Assembly (NCBI GenBank): GCA_036274635.1
Contig: DASUFI010000044.1
Span: 1-23,866 of the forward strand
Source: DASUFI01 sp036274635
GTDB lineage: Bacteria; Planctomycetota; B15-G4
Direction: 5' to 3'
Length of the DNA stretch: 23,866 bases
Below are positions 15,603 through 23,812 of this stretch, one piece after another (position 1 is the first letter of the stretch; every line of letters begins with the position of its first letter). The position numbers were made by a program, and so were the translations under genes. A model generated the notes under the pieces. It saw only the letters and a program-made list of their open reading frames with translations, made no database searches and was not told the DNA's origin.

Positions 15603-16724
15603 GTGTCGACGCCCTCGCTGCGCATCAACCGCTTTGTTCCGCTGCTGCTGGCGGCCACCCTGCCGGGCGCCGCCCCCGGGGCCAGCTCACTGCCCGTCTC
15701 GGCCCTGGTCTGCCTGTGCCTGGGCGGGCCCCTGGTGGTGGGCGCTGCCCTCGCGTCGTTCGCGCGGCGCCGCCGCCGGCGCCTCGCGATCGTGGCGCGC
15801 GGTCACGCGCAGGGCCTCTCCACGGCCTCGGCCGAGCTGCTCGCCCGACTGCTTGGCCGGGAGGGCCCCGATGCCCTGGATGTCCTGCTCGAGCAGCCCG
15901 CCGAGCTGCGCCGCCTGTGCGCCCGCGCCCTGCGCGCCGCCCGCGACGAGGCCGCCGCCGAGCGCCTGGCCGTCGCCGCCGCGCGCCTCTTCGCGGAGCG
16001 TGGCGCCGCCGCGCCCGCCTTCCCCGGCGCGCCCGTGCCCTTCGACCGCCTGCGCCTGCACGACCCCACCGACGCGCGCACGCCCGACGTGATCGCCTGG
16101 GTGCTCTCGGCCGACGAGCGCAGCCTGCAGCTCATCGCCCGCGACGACTGCCCCTGGCCCGCCCGCCGCGTGCTGCGCGTGGCCCCCGCCGCCGCCCCCA
16201 CCGACGCGGCCGCCTCCTTCGAGGCGCAGCTCATGATGCGTCCGGCCTACCCCGCCTGGGAGTGGGTGCTCATGCACCGGCAGGTGGACGTGGTCACCAA
16301 CCGCCGCGCTACCGCGCGCGTGCCCTGCCGCCTGGCCACGCTCGTGCTGCCCGACGGCGGCGACGCGCCGCGCCTGCGCGAGCGCCTGCTGCGCGAGGAG
16401 TCGCTCGAGGCCGACGAGCTGCACCGCGCCGAGTGCTTCGCCCGCCGCAACGATGCCACCGTCCTCGACCTCTCCCCCGACGGCGCGCGGCTCTCGCTGC
16501 GCCACGCGGTCACGCTCCGGCAGCGCCTGCACCTGCTGCTGCGCCAGCCCGGCGGCGCGATCGTCGCGCTGCCGCTGTGCGAGGTGGTCTCCACGGGCCA
16601 GGAGGACGACGGCAGCGTGCGCGCCGGCACGCGCTTCGTGAACCTGCGCTTGAAGGAGCGCGTGCGCGTGGCGGAGTTCGTGCGGACGCTCGAGCGGCAG
16701 CGGGTGGGCGCGGCGAAGAGCTGA
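15603..16724 (+). CDS. Membrane-anchored PilZ-domain protein (predicted c-di-GMP receptor)
   Basis: 373 residues from GTG 15603, with AGAAGG at 15591-15596 as likely ribosome site. The N terminus has a signal-like segment (FVPLLLAATLPGAAPGA) and a strong membrane helix (VSALVCLCLGGPLVVGAALASF) stopped by RRRRRR, so the rest should be cytoplasmic. An Ala/Arg-rich helical middle follows. The C-terminal domain has the PilZ signature: overlapping RxxxR motifs at 235-243 (RATARVPCR) and D289-L-S-P-D-G294, then beta strands to FVNLRLKERVRVAEFV. About 45 residues separate the two halves of the motif, longer than usual, so there is an insertion. PilZ domains bind cyclic di-GMP and change partner activity; the partner is unknown. 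It faces ftsK head to head and is convergent with the minus-strand gene ending at 16741, only 16 bp away. No diguanylate cyclase is in the window. Confidence 0.8.
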   Translation: MSTPSLRINRFVPLLLAATLPGAAPGASSLPVSALVCLCLGGPLVVGAALASFARRRRRRLAIVARGHAQGLSTASAELLARLLGREGPDALDVLLEQPAELRRLCARALRAARDEAAAERLAVAAARLFAERGAAAPAFPGAPVPFDRLRLHDPTDARTPDVIAWVLSADERSLQLIARDDCPWPARRVLRVAPAAAPTDAAASFEAQLMMRPAYPAWEWVLMHRQVDVVTNRRATARVPCRLATLVLPDGGDAPRLRERLLREESLEADELHRAECFARRNDATVLDLSPDGARLSLRHAVTLRQRLHLLLRQPGGAIVALPLCEVVSTGQEDDGSVRAGTRFVNLRLKERVRVAEFVRTLERQRVGAAKS

Positions 16725-16740
16725 GGGCAGCGGGATGCCG

Positions 16741-18447
16741 CTATCGCGGCACGGACACGGTCACCTCGGAGGACGTCGCATCCACGGTGTGACGCACTTC
16801 GCGCTCTCCCTGAAGAATGACGAGCTCGATGGGCTCCCGTGGCAGGTCCTCGAACTCGAAGCGGCTCTGCGCCTTCGGATCGGGTGCTGTCATGAGCCGC
16901 CGGAAGACGTGGCCGTGGAGACAGATGAGGATCTCGTCCACGTCGAGTGGCGCGCCCGCTTCGTCGGTGATGTGCACGACGAGCCTCGTTCCGCCCCGCA
17001 GCCTGACTTCGACCGGTCCGTCGCGCTGGACTTCGACATCGCGCAGGAAGACTCGCTCCCAGGGAGCGGACTCCACGGAGATGCCGACCCGCGGGCCCAC
17101 GACGTACGGGAAGCTCGCCAGGCCGGACCGATCGACTTGCGTCTGGTCGCCCAAGTCGGTGTCCAGGCCGAAGACTCCCACCCAGGCCCTGCTCACCGGC
17201 ACTCCCTCCGGGTCGACGACCCTCACCGTCAACGGCCCAGGGAGCTCGGTCAGAGGCGCGTTCAGCTCGCGATGTTCCGCCGGCGCGAGCGTCACGCTCG
17301 TCGGTCCCCAGGCCCTGGTGCAGGTCGGGTCGACGAGGCTGATGTCCATCGGCAGTCCCGGCTTCAGGTCAGACAGCTCGACCCGTCCATGATCCAGCCA
17401 GAACATGCAGCGGGTGCGAGCCTGCAGCGCACCCTCCACTCGCGGAGGAAGCACCAGCCCGTAGGTCGTGCCCGAGTGTGGGCTCGGATACGCCTTGCCC
17501 GCAGCCTTCCCGGGGCGCAGTGAAGCGAACGGTGCTTCTGCTGATTCCACGAGCACGCACAATCCAGCGTCTCTTGCACCCTCGGGAAGCTCGGCCCGCA
17601 CGGTGAGCCTCGGACAGCGCGTCAGGGCCAGCCGGAGAGGCGCGAGCGGAAGCGGCCGCGGGATCTCGGCTCGAGTGCACGCGAAGCCCAGTGCCCCCAC
17701 CTCGACCTCGAGGCTGTCCTTCGGGAGCGGTTCGAGCGAGACCAGCCCGTTCGCATCCGTCTCCCACGACGAGAGGTCGTCGTGCCCGATCGCCGAGGCC
17801 GTCGCCCCGGCGACGGGCTGGCCCGATTCGTCGACGACCTGGAGCCGCAGAACCTCGAGAGGATCCAACACGATGTCGCCGAGATCGGTGCCGTGGATGG
17901 AGTCCAGGACGAAGTGCTTGTCCTGGAGCCAGGCTGATCTGTCCGCGGCGACGAAGAAGAACTCGACGTGGTCGATGCGCCGGCCCCTGTCGATGGGGAA
18001 GGCAAACGTCCCCGCGACGTCCGTCTTGAGCGGCCGGGGACCGGCGCCGTCGATGGGCCGAATGAGCGCAGTGACGCGGGCCGCACCTGCCGGAGTCCGC
18101 CCGTCCGGCAGCAGAACTCGACCCGTGATGAGGACCGGGGACTCTGTCGCTTCTGGAGTCGACGCGCTCGTTGGATTGGCCTGCGGCGCCGCGGGCGCCG
18201 GCGCGAGGTCACCCACCAGGCGCTCGCCGTCCATCGGCAGTTGCACGGATGGCGGCTGAGGCGTCGACTCGACCGGCTCGACGGCTCGCGTTGGGGGCGC
18301 CCGCCCGTCGCGCCCGTGCCCGATGATCATCCATCCCGCCACAACGGCGACGATCACGACAGCCGCGGCGAGTATCGCTCGCCCGCGTTCCGGACCCGCG
18401 CGCTTAGTCGCCTCGCCGGTACTCGTAGTCCTCGCCCTCGCCGTCAT
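16741..18447 (-). CDS. Membrane-anchored carboxypeptidase-regulatory-like (beta-sandwich) protein
   Basis: 568 residues, last gene of the long minus-strand operon. One membrane segment at about 23-43 (AILAAAVVIVAVVAGWMIIG) follows a basic N terminus, so the bulk is predicted outside the cytoplasm. A Pro/Thr-rich spacer leads to several carboxypeptidase-regulatory-like or transthyretin-like domains, recognised from repeated openings: ITGRVLLPDGRTPAGAARV (about 107), LRLQVVDESGQPVAGATAS (about 200), LTVRVVDPEGVPVSRAWVG (about 405) and LVVHITDEAGAPLDVDEI (about 487). No zinc-peptidase HxxE motif is seen, so it is not a carboxypeptidase. Such domains usually carry protein or glycan contacts. The ATG at 18447 overlaps the preceding lipoprotein gene by 44 nt, and no alternative start keeps the membrane helix. 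The stop TAG sits in a short GCCGC/GCGGC hairpin without a T tract. Confidence 0.78.
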   Translation of the reverse strand: MTARARTTSTGEATKRAGPERGRAILAAAVVIVAVVAGWMIIGHGRDGRAPPTRAVEPVESTPQPPSVQLPMDGERLVGDLAPAPAAPQANPTSASTPEATESPVLITGRVLLPDGRTPAGAARVTALIRPIDGAGPRPLKTDVAGTFAFPIDRGRRIDHVEFFFVAADRSAWLQDKHFVLDSIHGTDLGDIVLDPLEVLRLQVVDESGQPVAGATASAIGHDDLSSWETDANGLVSLEPLPKDSLEVEVGALGFACTRAEIPRPLPLAPLRLALTRCPRLTVRAELPEGARDAGLCVLVESAEAPFASLRPGKAAGKAYPSPHSGTTYGLVLPPRVEGALQARTRCMFWLDHGRVELSDLKPGLPMDISLVDPTCTRAWGPTSVTLAPAEHRELNAPLTELPGPLTVRVVDPEGVPVSRAWVGVFGLDTDLGDQTQVDRSGLASFPYVVGPRVGISVESAPWERVFLRDVEVQRDGPVEVRLRGGTRLVVHITDEAGAPLDVDEILICLHGHVFRRLMTAPDPKAQSRFEFEDLPREPIELVILQGEREVRHTVDATSSEVTVSVPR

Positions 18448-18895
18448 CCGTCCCGTCGTCCACCCGGGCGTGCAGCACCACGTGCTGCGCGTCGCCGCGC
18501 CGCTCGTAGATGATGCGCTTGGGCCGGTCGTGCTGCGGGTTGGCGAAGATGACGCGCTGGGCCGACAGCTCCCTCAGCAGGAACTCCGTGGGCTCGCCGC
18601 CGCGCGGCCGGGCCACGTAGGCCAGCGTCGGGCCGTGCTCGCCGTTGCGCGGCTCGATGGCGAGGAACTCGAAGAAGCGCGTCGTGCCGGCCGACAGCGT
18701 GCGGCCCACGCCGTAGAGCGTGCCGCCCGCGGGCGGCAGCCACAGCTCCTCGACGCGGCCGTCCGGGGTGTCCATGACCCAGTGGCCCGCGAGCCAGCCG
18801 AGGTCCGCCGCGACGGCCGGCGAGGGCGGAAACGCCGGATCGTCCACGGCGCAGCCTGCCAGCACGGCGAGCAGCAGGGTGGTCGCGGCGCGCAT
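18404..18895 (-). CDS. DUF6265-like lipoprotein
   Basis: 163 residues. The N terminus MRAATTLLLAVLAGCAVD is a lipoprotein signal with lipobox LAGC, so it should be acylated at Cys15. The body matches the DUF6265 pattern: LGWLAGHWVM, GRVEELWLPPAGGTLYGVGRTL, TRFFEFLAIEP, PRGGEPTEFLL, then VIFANPQHDRPKRIIYERRGD. This family is of unknown function and is probably a small lipocalin-like beta barrel. Its ATG overlaps the rpoZ stop as TGATG on the minus strand, so translation is probably coupled to rpoZ. Its end overlaps the next gene by 44 nt. The DUF assignment rests on remembered motif layout only. Confidence 0.78.
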   Translation of the reverse strand: MRAATTLLLAVLAGCAVDDPAFPPSPAVAADLGWLAGHWVMDTPDGRVEELWLPPAGGTLYGVGRTLSAGTTRFFEFLAIEPRNGEHGPTLAYVARPRGGEPTEFLLRELSAQRVIFANPQHDRPKRIIYERRGDAQHVVLHARVDDGTDDGEGEDYEYRRGD

Positions 18896-19245
18896 CAGTC
18901 GTCGTCGTCGTCGGTGGATTCGTAGCCGCCGCCGGTGGCCGGCTCGGGCGGCGCCGCCAGGCTGCGCGTCATGCGCGAGCGCAGGGCCTCGAGCAGCTCG
19001 GCCTCGTCCGTGGCCATCTGCGTCTGCGCCTCGAGCTGCGCCAGCTCCGCGTCGGTGAGGTCCACGAGGTCGATGGCGTCGGCCTCCACCTCGAGCATGG
19101 CGATGCGGATGGGGTTGGTCTCCTTGGTGTCCACGAGCTTGGCGCTGCCCGCCACCAGCTCCTGCACGCGCTTCTGCAGCAGGACGGTGAGACGGAACAG
19201 CCCGCCCACCTTGTCCGCCAGCTCCATGACCTTGGTGCGATCCAT
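18895..19245 (-). CDS. rpoZ: RNA polymerase subunit omega (RpoZ)
   Basis: 116 residues. ATG 19245 follows GGAGG (complement of 19253-19257) at good distance. The core FRLTVLLQKRVQELVAG, DTKETNPIRIAMLEVEADAI matches the omega fold, including the helix that wraps the beta-prime C terminus. It is longer than many omegas because of an acidic C-terminal extension ending YESTDDDDD. Omega promotes assembly and stability of RNA polymerase. It lies 29 nt after gmk, the same order as in many bacteria (gmk-rpoZ), which supports the call. The stop codon overlaps the following lipoprotein gene as TGATG. Confidence 0.86.
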   Translation of the reverse strand: MDRTKVMELADKVGGLFRLTVLLQKRVQELVAGSAKLVDTKETNPIRIAMLEVEADAIDLVDLTDAELAQLEAQTQMATDEAELLEALRSRMTRSLAAPPEPATGGGYESTDDDDD

Positions 19246-19274
19246 GCTCTTGCCTCCGGGAAATGTGGTGCGCG

Positions 19275-19880
19275 TCAGGTGCGCGCGGGAACCTCGGCCA
19301 GGCCCGCGGCGGCGAAGACCTCGCGCACGGCCTGCTCCAGATCGTTGTTGATGACCAGGCGGCTGCCGTCGGCGCGCGCCTCGTCCATCTCGTCGCGGGC
19401 GCGCTGCAGGCGCCGGTCGATGGCGGCCGCGTCGTCGGTGCCGCGCCGGCGCAGGCGGCTCTCGAGCTGCGCCATGTCGGGCGGCGCGATGAAGAGGTAC
19501 ACGCCCTCGTAGCCCGCGCGCCGCAGGTTGCGGGCGCCGGTCACGTCCACCTCGATGAGCAGCACGCGGCCGGGCTCGGCCAGCGCCTCGTCGATCTCGG
19601 CGCGCAGCGAGCCGTAGAGCGTGCCGGTGCCGAAGACGTCGTTGGTCTCGGCGAACTCGCCCGCGGCCTTGCGCCGCAGGAACTCCTCGCGCGTGACGAA
19701 GTGGTAGTCGCGGCCGTCCTGCTCGTCCTTGCGCGGCGCGCGCGTGGTGACGGTGACGGCCACGCGCACGTCCGGGTGGCGGCGCAGCCGCTCCTTGATG
19801 GTGGTCTTGCCCGAGCCCGAGGGCCCGGACATGACCACGAGGCGCCCGCGGCGCGCGGCGGATGCGGGAGGCTGGCTCAT
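19275..19880 (-). CDS. gmk: Guanylate kinase
   Basis: 201 residues, normal length. It phosphorylates GMP to GDP with ATP. The P-loop is GPSGSGKTT near residues 19-27. The GMP-binding region reads VTVTTRAPRKDEQDGRDYHFV, with the TTR-PR and DYHFV elements, although the usual Gly-Glu pair is Asp-Glu here. LYGSL and LLIEVDVTGARNLR follow, then the Arg-rich lid ESRLRRRGTDD. The start codon overlaps the yicC stop by 4 nt (ATGA), so translation is probably coupled. Order yicC-gmk-rpoZ is widely conserved in bacteria. Confidence 0.96.
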   Translation of the reverse strand: MSQPPASAARRGRLVVMSGPSGSGKTTIKERLRRHPDVRVAVTVTTRAPRKDEQDGRDYHFVTREEFLRRKAAGEFAETNDVFGTGTLYGSLRAEIDEALAEPGRVLLIEVDVTGARNLRRAGYEGVYLFIAPPDMAQLESRLRRRGTDDAAAIDRRLQRARDEMDEARADGSRLVINNDLEQAVREVFAAAGLAEVPART

Positions 19881-20755
19881 TCGATGTTGGCCGCCTGCTC
19901 GCGCAGCTTCTCGACCGCCGACTTGGCCATCACGATGCGCGCCGCGATGCGCGCGTCGGAGGCCTTGCTGCCCACGGTGTTGACCTCGCGACCGACCTCC
20001 TGCAGCAGGAAGTCCAGGTGGCGGCCCACGGGCTCGTCGCTGGCCAGCGCCTCGGACAGCGCCGCGAGGTGCGACTGCAGCCGGTCCAGCTCCTCGGTCA
20101 CGTCGTGCTTGTCGGCCAGCAGCGCGACCTCGCGCAGCAGCGCGGGGTCGTCGGCGGCCGGCGAGCCGTTGCCGCCGGCGCGCCGCTCGAGCAGCCGGGC
20201 CAGGCGCTCGCGCATGGCCTCGTGGTGCGACTTGATCGCCGCGGGCGCGAGGCGCCGCACGGCGTCGACGTGGCGGCGCAGCGCGGCCAGCTCGCGCCGC
20301 AGCGCGCTCGCCAGGCGCCCGCCCTCGGCGCTGCGCGCGCGCTCCATGCGCTGCAGGGCCTCGCCGGCCGCGCCCAGCACCAGCGCGTCGACCGCGGCCT
20401 CGGCCGGCAGCTCCTCGCCGAAGCTCACCACGCCCGGCAGCGAGAGCAGCAGGGCGCGCTCGCCGCCGCCCAGCGCCTCGAGCGCCTCGCGGTAGACGGC
20501 CAGGGCCTGGCGGTTCACGCGCGGGCGGCCGGCGCGGCGCTCGGCTGTCGGGCGCACCGAGACGTCCACCGAGCCCCGCGACAGGCGCTCGCGCACCAGC
20601 GCCTCGAGCCGCGCCTCGAGGCGCAGCAGGTCGCCGGGCAGGCGGCAGCGCACGGCCAGGTAGCGGCCGTTCACCGAGCGCGCCTCGGCCTCGGCCAGCA
20701 GGCGGCCGCGCGTGCGGCGCGCCCGTCCGTAGCCGGTCATGCTGCGCAGGGCCAT
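19877..20755 (-). CDS. yicC: YicC/YloC-family endoribonuclease
   Basis: 292 residues from ATG 20755, typical for the family. An ATG five codons later, at MTGYG, is an alternative; GGAA lies about 9 nt before the first. The N terminus SMTGYGRA, EARSVNGRYLAVRCRLP, ending near RLSRGSVDVSV, is the YicC N-terminal domain. The C-terminal domain is DVTEELDRLQSHLAALSEAL, PVGRHLDFLLQEVGREVNTVGSKASDARIA, containing the acidic and RE-N residues of the metal-dependent RNase. The family degrades small RNAs and some mRNAs. It is 14 nt downstream of pyrE and overlaps gmk by 4 nt. Confidence 0.95.
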   Translation of the reverse strand: MALRSMTGYGRARRTRGRLLAEAEARSVNGRYLAVRCRLPGDLLRLEARLEALVRERLSRGSVDVSVRPTAERRAGRPRVNRQALAVYREALEALGGGERALLLSLPGVVSFGEELPAEAAVDALVLGAAGEALQRMERARSAEGGRLASALRRELAALRRHVDAVRRLAPAAIKSHHEAMRERLARLLERRAGGNGSPAADDPALLREVALLADKHDVTEELDRLQSHLAALSEALASDEPVGRHLDFLLQEVGREVNTVGSKASDARIAARIVMAKSAVEKLREQAANIE

Positions 20756-20769
20756 GGTGGCGGTTCCGT

Positions 20770-21354
20770 TCAACGTCCCGGACGGCTCCCGGGCTTGATG
20801 GCCGTCGAGCCCTGCTTGCACAGCGGGCACTCGGCGGGCTGCCAGCTCTCGATGGGCAGGTTCAGCAGCGCCTCGTAGCGCAGCGTGAAGGGCGACTTGC
20901 GCGCGCGGCACACCAGCGAGCCGAGGCCCACGACCTCGGCGCCCGCGGCCTTGACCAGCTCGGCCACCTCCATCACGGAGCCGCCGGTGGTGACGACGTC
21001 CTCGACCACGACCACGCGCACGCCGGGCTGTACCGCGAAGCCGCGGCGCAGCGACATGGGACCGTCCTTGCGCTCGGCGAAGAAGCTGGGCGTGCCCAGC
21101 CGCCGTGCGACCTCGTGCGCGACGATCACGCCGCCCAGCGCCGGCCCGATGACGAGCTGCGGGCGCGTGTCGGCCAGCTTGTCGGCCAGCGCGGCGCAGG
21201 CGGCCTCGGCCTCCTTGGGCTGCGCCAGCAGCAGCGCGCACTGGATGTAGCGGTCGCTGTGCAGCCCCGAGGTGAGCTGGAAGTGGCCCTTGAGCAGGGC
21301 GTTGGCGCGCACGAGGCGCGCCTCGAGGTCGAAGGCAGCCACGGCCTGGCTCAC
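20770..21354 (-). CDS. pyrE: Orotate phosphoribosyltransferase
   Basis: 194 residues from a GTG that overlaps the secG stop by 4 nt (GTGA). It makes OMP from orotate and PRPP in UMP synthesis. The PRPP loop is VVVVEDVVTTGGS, preceded by LVIGPALGGVIVAHEVARRLG and the mobile catalytic loop FFAERKDGPMSLRRGF. The N terminus GHFQLTSGLHSDRYIQ is the orotate-site region. The C terminus ends ECPLCKQGSTAIKPGSR; this CxxC-containing tail is known in one PyrE subgroup and may bind metal. No other pyrimidine genes are in the window. Confidence 0.95.
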   Translation of the reverse strand: MSQAVAAFDLEARLVRANALLKGHFQLTSGLHSDRYIQCALLLAQPKEAEAACAALADKLADTRPQLVIGPALGGVIVAHEVARRLGTPSFFAERKDGPMSLRRGFAVQPGVRVVVVEDVVTTGGSVMEVAELVKAAGAEVVGLGSLVCRARKSPFTLRYEALLNLPIESWQPAECPLCKQGSTAIKPGSRPGR

Positions 21355-21748
21355 TTGGGCGCTCCGTCCGGCGGCGTCTGCGGCGCGGGCGCGGGCTGCT
21401 CGCCGGCGGGCGCGGCCGGCGCCGGCTGCTCGCCAGCGGGCGCGGCGGGCGCGCCCGCATCAGCCGGCGCGGCCCCGGTGTCGGCGGGCGCCTGCTGGCC
21501 GGGGGGCGGCGAGAAGCTCAGCGCTGTCCCCCCGCTGCGCACGCGCGTGATCACGATGGCCAGCACGACCACGATGAACGAGACCCAGCCGGTGAACTTG
21601 TTGATGCCCTCGGCCTTGACGCCGAAAGTCTGCTGGCCGACGCCGCCGAAGGCCTCCGACAGGCCGCCGCCCTTGCCCTCCTGGAGCAGGATGACGGTGG
21701 AGACCAGCACGCAGGCCAGGACGAAGAGGATCCAGAGGATGGCTTCCA

Positions 21749-21749
<1 letters not shown>
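21351..21749 (-). CDS. secG: Preprotein translocase subunit SecG
   Basis: 132 residues. Two membrane segments (AILWILFVLACVLVSTVILLQ and GWVSFIVVVLAIVITRV) flank a loop EGKGGGLSEAFGG..GQQTFGVKAEGINKFT, as in SecG, which assists SecYE during export. The ATG shares one base with the tpiA stop (TGATG), and tpiA-secG adjacency is common in bacteria. The protein is longer than usual because of an Ala/Pro-rich C-terminal tail of about 50 residues with two copies of PAGEQPAPA. The tail should be outside the membrane and is likely disordered. Confidence 0.93.
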
Positions 21750-22537
<788 letters not shown>

Positions 22538-22541
22538 GGCC

Positions 22542-23609
22542 TCACGCTCCCGCGGCGCGCTGCAGCGGCGGCGCGTCATGGGCGGGCGGGACCGAGAGGC
22601 TGCGGCCGTCCAGGGCCGCCAGCGCGCGCACGTCCTGCATGAGGCGCGCGAAGTCGGCCGGCGGCAGCGCCTGCAGCGCGTCGCAGCGCGTGGTCTCGGG
22701 GCGCGGGTGCACCTCGACGATGAGGCCGTCCGCGCCGGCCGCGATGGCGGCGCGCGCGAGGGCCGGCACGAGGCGCCAGTCGCCCGCCGAGTGGCTGGGG
22801 TCCACGATGACCGGCAGCCCCACGCGCTGCTTGAGCCACGGCACGACGCCCAGGTCGAGCAGGTAGCGCACGTGCCGCTCCGCGCTGCGCAGCCCGCGCT
22901 CGCACAGGATCACGCGCTCGTTGCCGGTCTGCAGCACGTACTCGGCGGCCAGCAGCCACTCCTCGACGTCGGCCGCCATGTGCCGCTTGAGCAGCACCGG
23001 CTTGCCCGTGCGGCCGGCCTCGACCAGCAGCGGGAAGTTCTGCATGTGGCGCGCGCCGATCTGCAGGCCGTCGGCGAACTCCGCCACGTCCTCCACCTGG
23101 CGCGGGTCGTTCAGCTCGGTGAAGAAGGGCAGGCCCACCTCGCGCGCGGCCGCGTGCAGCTCGCGCAGCGCCGACAGGCCGCCGCCCTGGTAGTTGTGCG
23201 GCGAGGTGCGCACCTTGAACACGCCCCCGCGCAGCGCGGCCGCGCCCGCGGCGTGCACGATGCGCACCACGTCGCGCAGCGCCTCCGGGTCCTCCACGGT
23301 GCACGGCCCGGCGATGACCGCCACGTGCCCGCCGCCGAAGCGCGCCGGCCCCACCGTCACGGGCCGCCCGCCCGGCACCCGCGTGGACTCGGCCAGCGGC
23401 GCCCGCGCCCCCAGCGGCACCACCCGCTCGACCCCCGCCAGCCGCGCCAGGCTGTCGGCCGGCGGCAGCGCCTGCGGCGGCCCGCTGACGCTGAAGGCCG
23501 TCCGCTCCCCGAGGCGCACTTCCTCGGCGGTGACCCCCAGCCGCTGCAGCGCCGCACGCACCCCCGCCCGCTCGGCCGGACCGGCATCCAGGTGAAGGAG
23601 GATGATCAA
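22542..23609 (-). CDS. aroF: 3-deoxy-7-phosphoheptulonate (DAHP) synthase, type I-beta
   Basis: 355 residues from a TTG at 23609, which is just before the conserved LIILLHLDAG. An ATG at 23741 would lie upstream of the predicted promoter and add a poor-quality tail. It condenses phosphoenolpyruvate and erythrose 4-phosphate, the entry step to aromatics. The N-terminal ferredoxin-like domain (about 1-70) is the regulatory domain seen in the Thermotoga-type enzymes. The barrel has AGPCTVED with the metal-binding Cys, RGGVFKVRTSPHNYQG, FTELND, LLKRHMA, CERGLRSAERH, VIVDPSHSAGD and GLIVEVHP. Compared with the usual wording, Val replaces Pro in FKPRTSP, and the RNTLDL stretch is altered. Metal ligands are kept, so it should be active. 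KdsA was considered but fits less well. It is the first gene of the operon. Confidence 0.9.
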   Translation of the reverse strand: MIILLHLDAGPAERAGVRAALQRLGVTAEEVRLGERTAFSVSGPPQALPPADSLARLAGVERVVPLGARAPLAESTRVPGGRPVTVGPARFGGGHVAVIAGPCTVEDPEALRDVVRIVHAAGAAALRGGVFKVRTSPHNYQGGGLSALRELHAAAREVGLPFFTELNDPRQVEDVAEFADGLQIGARHMQNFPLLVEAGRTGKPVLLKRHMAADVEEWLLAAEYVLQTGNERVILCERGLRSAERHVRYLLDLGVVPWLKQRVGLPVIVDPSHSAGDWRLVPALARAAIAAGADGLIVEVHPRPETTRCDALQALPPADFARLMQDVRALAALDGRSLSVPPAHDAPPLQRAAGA

Positions 23610-23671
23610 GGCGCGAGTACCCCGGAGACGGCCGAAGGAGAGGCCTTTTGGGGCCCTGCGGAGAAACCCAA

Positions 23672-23701
23672 AGGTTAAGGAAGGGGGCCCTCGGAGGTCA
23701 A
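23672..23701 (-). promoter_or_regulatory. Candidate sigma70-type promoter for the aroF-led operon
   Basis: On the minus strand, TTGACC (23701-23696) is a near-consensus -35. It is followed after 18 bases by TAACCT (23677-23672), a weaker -10. The expected start of transcription is near 23665, leaving a leader of about 55 nt before the TTG at 23609. Confidence 0.5.
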
Positions 23702-23785
23702 CCGTCCAAGGGCCCTCACGGCACGCCCCGACAGGCCCCAAGCGCCGTCGACTCGCGACCCGCGCCCCACCGGAGGTGGCAGGGT

Positions 23786-23812
23786 GGCGCCGCGAAGCGG
23801 CGCCCCTTTTCT
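23786..23812 (+). terminator. Hairpin with T tract, terminator-like on the + strand
   Basis: An 8-bp perfect stem, GGCGCCGC (23786-23793) with GCGGCGCC (23797-23804), around a GAA loop. It is followed by CC and TTTT (23807-23810) on the + strand only. No + strand gene ends before it in this window. It may stop antisense transcription or serve another role upstream of the operon promoter. Confidence 0.4.

Noticed and set aside
16737..16750. GCCGC-TATC-GCGGC hairpin between the convergent PilZ and regulatory-domain genes as bidirectional terminator
   Set aside because: It has only a 5-bp stem, overlaps a stop codon and has no T tract on either strand.
22538..22579. ATG at 22579 as the tpiA start
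   Set aside because: It would overlap the upstream gene and add residues before the conserved N terminus. GTG 22537 has a well-placed ribosome site.
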